Of a DNA stretch of 9,480 nucleotides, positions 6,145 to 9,480 are shown piece after piece. Below the pieces are notes generated by a model. The model was not told where the DNA came from. It ran no database searches and was given only the letters and a program-made list of their open reading frames with translations. Source of the stretch: Candidatus Thiodiazotropha taylori. GTDB lineage: Bacteria; Pseudomonadota; Gammaproteobacteria; Chromatiales; Chromatiaceae. The position numbers were made by a program, and so were the translations under genes. The stretch lies in the NCBI GenBank assembly GCA_019100305.1, contig JAHRHW010000152.1:1-9480 (forward strand), read 5' to 3'. Within the stretch, counting starts at the first letter, position 1; each line of letters opens with the position of its first letter.

Positions 6145-7146
6145 TTAATCCGTAGTATCGGTTTTAAACAGTGCCTCGACAAACTCCTTGGGATCAAATT
6201 CACGCAGGTCTTCGATCGATTCACCGACGCCGATAAATCGGATCGGCACTTTGACCTTATCCGCTATAGCGAACACCACACCGCCTTTGGCCGTGCCATC
6301 CAGCTTGGTGACCACCAGCCCGGTAAGGCCGACAGACTCATTGAACTGCAGTGCCTGGTTGACCGCATTCTGGCCGGTTCCCGCATCCACCACCAGCAAT
6401 ACCTCATGGGGCGCTTGCGGGTCGATCTTCTTCATCACCCGGGTGATCTTGGCCAGCTCTTCCATGAGATTGGTTTTAGTATGTAGCCGGCCTGCCGTAT
6501 CTGCAATCAATACGTCCACCTGCCGCGAGGTGGCTGCCTGCAGCGCATCGAATACCACAGAGGCGGCGTCCGCTCCGGTATGTTGGGCAATCACCGGAAT
6601 CTGATTGCGCTCACCCCAGGTCTGCAGCTGTTCCACCGCGGCGGCGCGAAAGGTATCACCGGCGGCCAGCATGACAGTTTCGCCGTCGATCTGGAACTTT
6701 CTCGCCAGTTTGCCGATGGTGGTGGTTTTGCCGGCACCGTTGATGCCTACCATCACCATGACCAGCGGTTTGCCATCCTCTCTGTTATCGATTGGTTTGT
6801 CGCAGGCCTGAAGAATCTCGAGCAGATGCTGTTTCAGTGCCTGGGTCAGGGCTTCCGGATCGTTGAGGGATTTGCGTTTTACCCGCTCTGTCAGGTCGTC
6901 GATGATTCGGCTGGTGGCATCGACGCCAACATCTGCGGTAAGTAGCAGGGTCTCCAACTCCTCGAGCAGATCCTCGTCGATGGTTTTACGTCCCATCACC
7001 AGGTTGGCCAGACCATCGGTCAGATTGTGGCGAGTGCGCGACAGCCGTTGTTGCAGGCGGCTAAAGAGACCTGTGTTCTCTTCCGCGGTCGGCTGTTTGT
7101 CGACTTCCTCTGTGTGTGACTTTTTACGTTTACCGAATCCGAACAT
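6145..7146 (-). CDS. ftsY: Signal recognition particle receptor FtsY
   Basis: 333 residues. FtsY is the SRP receptor GTPase: it docks the Ffh-4.5S RNA complex with its ribosome at the inner membrane for insertion of membrane proteins. The SRP GTPase NG domain is complete: P-loop GINGAGKTT (134-142), DTFRAAA (164-170), DTAGR (216-220), TKLDGTAKGG (280-289) and GVGE (306-309). The frame is open another 64 codons upstream, but that extension is Arg/Cys-rich and unlike any FtsY; MFGFGKRKK at the ATG 7144-7146 is a typical FtsY N-terminus. The acidic A domain is short, about 30-40 residues against roughly 200 in E. coli, as in many non-enteric relatives. The Shine-Dalgarno is poor. It is the first gene of the ftsYEX cluster. 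Confidence 0.96.
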   Translation of the reverse strand: MFGFGKRKKSHTEEVDKQPTAEENTGLFSRLQQRLSRTRHNLTDGLANLVMGRKTIDEDLLEELETLLLTADVGVDATSRIIDDLTERVKRKSLNDPEALTQALKQHLLEILQACDKPIDNREDGKPLVMVMVGINGAGKTTTIGKLARKFQIDGETVMLAAGDTFRAAAVEQLQTWGERNQIPVIAQHTGADAASVVFDALQAATSRQVDVLIADTAGRLHTKTNLMEELAKITRVMKKIDPQAPHEVLLVVDAGTGQNAVNQALQFNESVGLTGLVVTKLDGTAKGGVVFAIADKVKVPIRFIGVGESIEDLREFDPKEFVEALFKTDTTD

Positions 7147-7215
7147 ACTGGGTAACACCAATGGGGTGATTGGAACTCTAAACTGATCGCAGGTTCTTAC
7201 TAACACCGCGGCTGA

Positions 7216-7242
7216 AAGGTATGGTCTCAGTTGCTGTGTCAA
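7216..7242 (-). promoter_or_regulatory. Weak candidate promoter for ftsYEX
   Basis: A perfect TTGACA lies at 7237-7242 on the minus strand, about 90 bases upstream of ftsY. The best -10 is TACCTT at 7216-7221, only three of six matches and a short 15-base spacer. The -35 is persuasive, the -10 is not. Confidence 0.3.
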
Positions 7243-7263
7243 TCGTTGTGCCTGGAGCCATTT

Positions 7264-7292
7264 TGGACAATCCTTCAGGCCTCTGAAACAAT
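7264..7292 (+). promoter_or_regulatory. Weak candidate promoter for the M16 peptidase genes
   Basis: TGGACA (7264-7269, five of six matches), a 17-base spacer and AACAAT (7287-7292, four of six) point rightwards, with a predicted leader of about 138 bases. An inverted repeat TTCAG-N4-CTGAA (7274-7287) fills most of the spacer. The site lies back to back with the candidate ftsY promoter in the 290-base divergent gap, which otherwise shows no gene. Confidence 0.28.
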
Positions 7293-7436
7293 GCCTGCGG
7301 GCTGTCGCCGGCGCTATTCTACAGGTCCTCCAGGGCAATGTTAAAGTGCTGTTGTCCGCTGGGGGACGTGGAGGCTCTGTCGCTCGGGCCTACTCGAGGC
7401 ATTAAAAGACTGATAATGATGATAAGGAACACCTTA

Positions 7437-8801
7437 ATGCGAAGATTGATGACGACTTTTGTGCTGATGCTGATGGCCATGGCTCATGCACAGGCCAATG
7501 TGGTGGAGCACCAGCTGAAGAATGGGATGAAGGTGATCGTAAAGCAGGACAAACGGGCACCGATTGCGGTCTCCCAGGTCTGGTACAAGGTCGGCTCCAG
7601 CTACGAACATGGCGGGATTACCGGTGTCTCCCATGTGCTCGAACATATGATGTTCAAGGGGACCGACAACCTCGCCCCTGGCGAGTTCTCCCGAATCGTT
7701 GCCGCCAACGGGGGCAACGAGAACGCATTTACCGGCCGTGACTATACCGCCTACTATCAGACTCTGGCGAGTGACCGCCTGGAGGTCTCTTTCGAACTGG
7801 AGGCGGACAGAATGAGAAATCTTCAGCTGCAGGAAGCGGAGTTCAAAAAAGAGGTTGAGGTGGTCAAGGAGGAGCGGCGAATGCGCACCGAAGACAAGCC
7901 CCAGTCCCTGACCTACGAGCTGTTTCTTACCGGTGCCTACCAGGCGTCACCCTACCGGATACCGGTGATCGGCTGGATGTCCGACCTGGACTCGCTGCAG
8001 GTGGAGGATCTTCAGGTCTGGTACCGCAAGTGGTATGCCCCCAACAACGCCACCCTGGTGGTTGTCGGGGATGTCGAACCGGATCAGGTGATTCGCCTGG
8101 CAGAGCGCCACTTCGGTGTACTCAAACCGGAACCGGTGGCGGTCAACAAGCCGAGAGAGGAGCCGCCGCAAAGAGGTGTCAAGCGGATGGCCCTGAAGGT
8201 GCCGGCGCGACAACCCTATATGGTGATGGGATTCAAAACCCCGGTGATCGGTAAAACGGATCAGGATTGGGAGCCCTATGCGCTGGAGATGCTGGCCTAC
8301 ATTCTCGATGGCGGCGCCAGTGCCCGCCTGGCCAGTAACCTGATTCGCGGTAGCGAACTGGCGGTCTCGGTGGATACCAGCTACAACGCCTTCTCCCGTC
8401 TGCCGGGAATGTTGGTACTTGATGCAGTGCCCAGGCCGGGTACCCCGATCGAGACTGTCGAGAAAGCCATCCTGAAAGAGCTCGACCGCTTCAAAACAGA
8501 ACGGGTCACCGATGAAGAGATGGCGCGAGTACGCAAACAGATTACCGCTTCGAAAGTCTTCGAGAAGGATTCTGTGTTTTACCAGGCGATGCTGATCGGA
8601 CAGCTGGAGACCGTTGGCCTCGACTGGCGTCTTGGCGACGAGTATGTGGACAACCTGAAGGCCGTCACTGCCGAGCAGGTCAAGCAGGTGGCTGAGAAGT
8701 ATCTGGTCGATGACAATCTTACGGTCGCCGTATTGGAGCCCCTACCGATGGAAGAGAACACCACACGTCACTCCGCTGCAGGAGGTCGTCATGGTCAATA
8801 A
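7437..8801 (+). CDS. Secreted M16 family zinc metallopeptidase, catalytic subunit
   Basis: 454 residues. It begins with a signal peptide (MRRL, a hydrophobic stretch, then AHAQA with likely cleavage after residue 20), so it acts in the periplasm. The inverted zinc motif HVLEH is at 66-70, with the third ligand Glu in VVKEERR at about 145-146, the spacing expected for pitrilysin-type M16 enzymes. A second M16 fold half follows, with GGASARL (292-298) and a Tyr-rich segment (YNAFSRL) in the part that binds substrate. Length is that of a single two-domain M16B subunit, so it needs a partner. The frame opens at 7338, but the ATG at 7437 is chosen: AAGGA (7424-7428) lies eight bases upstream and it starts the signal peptide directly. 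Its substrate is unknown; the family degrades peptides and small misfolded proteins. Confidence 0.93.
   Translation: MRRLMTTFVLMLMAMAHAQANVVEHQLKNGMKVIVKQDKRAPIAVSQVWYKVGSSYEHGGITGVSHVLEHMMFKGTDNLAPGEFSRIVAANGGNENAFTGRDYTAYYQTLASDRLEVSFELEADRMRNLQLQEAEFKKEVEVVKEERRMRTEDKPQSLTYELFLTGAYQASPYRIPVIGWMSDLDSLQVEDLQVWYRKWYAPNNATLVVVGDVEPDQVIRLAERHFGVLKPEPVAVNKPREEPPQRGVKRMALKVPARQPYMVMGFKTPVIGKTDQDWEPYALEMLAYILDGGASARLASNLIRGSELAVSVDTSYNAFSRLPGMLVLDAVPRPGTPIETVEKAILKELDRFKTERVTDEEMARVRKQITASKVFEKDSVFYQAMLIGQLETVGLDWRLGDEYVDNLKAVTAEQVKQVAEKYLVDDNLTVAVLEPLPMEENTTRHSAAGGRHGQ
8780..8786 (+). promoter_or_regulatory. Strong ribosome binding site of the second M16 gene
   Basis: AGGAGGT, a near-perfect anti-16S match, lies four bases before the ATG at 8791, within the end of the upstream gene. 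It is the strongest such site in the window and suggests efficient independent initiation despite the 11-base gene overlap. Confidence 0.7.
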
Positions 8802-9480
8802 TACTCTGCGCTTGCTGCTTCTGGGTGCGATAATCGGCTTTACGGGCCTGCTGCAGGCCTCGCCGAAAATCGAGACCTGGCAAACCGGCAACGGGGCCAA
8901 GGTGCTGTATGTCCATGCGCCGGAAATCCCGATGGTCGATGTGCGGGTTGTGTTCGATGCCGGCAGCTCCAGAGATGGGGATAAAGCCGGTATCACCTCC
9001 TTTACCAACAGTCTGTTGAGCGAAGGCGCCGGGAAGTGGGATGCCTTTCAGATCGCGCAACGGATCGAAGGGGTGGGCTCACAGCTGGAGTCGGGGTCTT
9101 TAAGGGATATGGCCTGGGTTGCCGTCCGATCACTGATCGAGCCAGAAGTCCTGGGTACATCCCTGGAAACCCTCTCGGCAATCCTGGCAACGCCCAGATT
9201 TAACCAGCAGGCTATCGAACGCGAGCGTCAATCCATACTGGCGGGCCTTTTGCAGGATGAGCAGTCCCCCGGCAGTGTCGGTAAAAAGCAACTCTATGAA
9301 CTGGTCTACGGCACTCATCCCTACGCGTCGGACCCGTCGGGAACCCGTGAGTCTGTCGAGTCGATCACCCGGGAAGAGATTGTAAAGACTCATCAGCGAC
9401 TCTATGTGGCCAGAAATGCGGTAGTTGCGATCGTCGGTGCGGTCGATGAAGATCTTGCTGCGATTATCGCCGAAGAGGTG
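8791..9480 (+). CDS. Secreted M16 family peptidase-like protein, non-catalytic subunit (partial, 3' end missing)
   Basis: The first 230 residues are present; the frame is still open at the window edge. A signal peptide (hydrophobic LRLLLLGAIIGFTGLL, cleavage likely after LQA at 23) sends it to the periplasm. The N-terminal M16 fold is recognisable from VRVVFDAGSSRD (51-62) to VVAIVGAVDED (211-221). Where the upstream protein has HVLEH after GITGVS, this one has NSLLS after GITSFT (73-77), so both zinc His and the catalytic Glu are absent. In paired M16 proteins the inactive partner supplies substrate-binding Arg and Tyr in its C-terminal half, which lies beyond the window and cannot be checked. 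Its start overlaps the upstream stop by 11 bases. This strongly suggests a catalytic/non-catalytic heterodimer, by analogy with mitochondrial processing peptidase. Confidence 0.9.
   Translation, partial: MVNNTLRLLLLGAIIGFTGLLQASPKIETWQTGNGAKVLYVHAPEIPMVDVRVVFDAGSSRDGDKAGITSFTNSLLSEGAGKWDAFQIAQRIEGVGSQLESGSLRDMAWVAVRSLIEPEVLGTSLETLSAILATPRFNQQAIERERQSILAGLLQDEQSPGSVGKKQLYELVYGTHPYASDPSGTRESVESITREEIVKTHQRLYVARNAVVAIVGAVDEDLAAIIAEEV

Noticed and set aside
7156..7170. CCCCATTG on the minus strand as a sigma-32 -10 element for ftsY
   Set aside because: No CTTGAA-like -35 stands 13-15 bases upstream, and the leader would be only about ten bases.
7147..7338. Extension of ftsY by 64 codons to an ATG at 7336-7338
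   Set aside because: The added residues are Arg- and Cys-rich, do not resemble an FtsY acidic domain, and cover the divergent promoter region; MFGFGKRKK is a standard FtsY start.
7338..7436. Extension of the first M16 protein by 33 codons
   Set aside because: It would bury the signal peptide, and the ATG at 7437 has a good AAGGA eight bases upstream.
1..9480. Mobile element, CRISPR array, tRNA, rRNA or a new accessory system
   Set aside because: No transposase, integrase, terminal inverted repeats, spaced direct repeats or tRNA-like folds were seen, and all but a 25-codon gene fragment at the left edge belongs to known core families.

Overview
The window is a stretch of chromosomal core genome from a gammaproteobacterium, with base composition that looks even throughout. 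The lineage call rests on the gene order ftsY-ftsE-ftsX-rpoH on one strand with divergently transcribed M16 peptidase genes beside ftsY, an order I recall from Pseudomonas and relatives, and on the close resemblance of the encoded RpoH, FtsE and FtsY to gammaproteobacterial proteins. I cannot name a genus.

Layout, left to right. Positions 1-80 hold the last 25 codons of an unidentified plus-strand gene. Positions 115-3093 (minus) encode a large membrane-anchored cyclic-di-GMP protein with the order periplasmic domain, PAS, GGDEF (with I-site), degenerate GGDEF, EAL. A 426-base non-coding stretch (3094-3519) holds a candidate promoter with an operator-like palindrome for that gene, a GC-rich stem, and the hairpin behind rpoH. 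Positions 3520-7146 (minus) carry the tightly packed ftsY-ftsE-ftsX genes followed by rpoH. rpoH has its own leader containing a convincing sigma-E-type promoter. After a divergent intergenic region (7147-7436), the plus strand carries two overlapping genes for secreted M16 family peptidases: the first has the zinc-binding HxxEH motif, the second lacks it and runs off the window end.

How they fit together: FtsY is the SRP receptor that docks ribosomes making membrane proteins. FtsE/FtsX form the divisome ABC complex that controls cell-wall hydrolases. RpoH is the heat-shock sigma factor, which here appears to be placed under envelope-stress control through sigma-E. The M16 pair probably forms a periplasmic heterodimeric protease. 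The c-di-GMP gene is convergent with the unknown gene on its left and has no obvious functional tie to the fts-rpoH cluster.

I found no mobile element, CRISPR array, tRNA or rRNA, and nothing I would call a new system. The observations most worth checking are a Trp-to-Arg change at a normally invariant promoter-melting position of RpoH, the sigma-E-like rpoH promoter, the tandem GGDEF architecture, and the palindrome at the promoter of the c-di-GMP gene.
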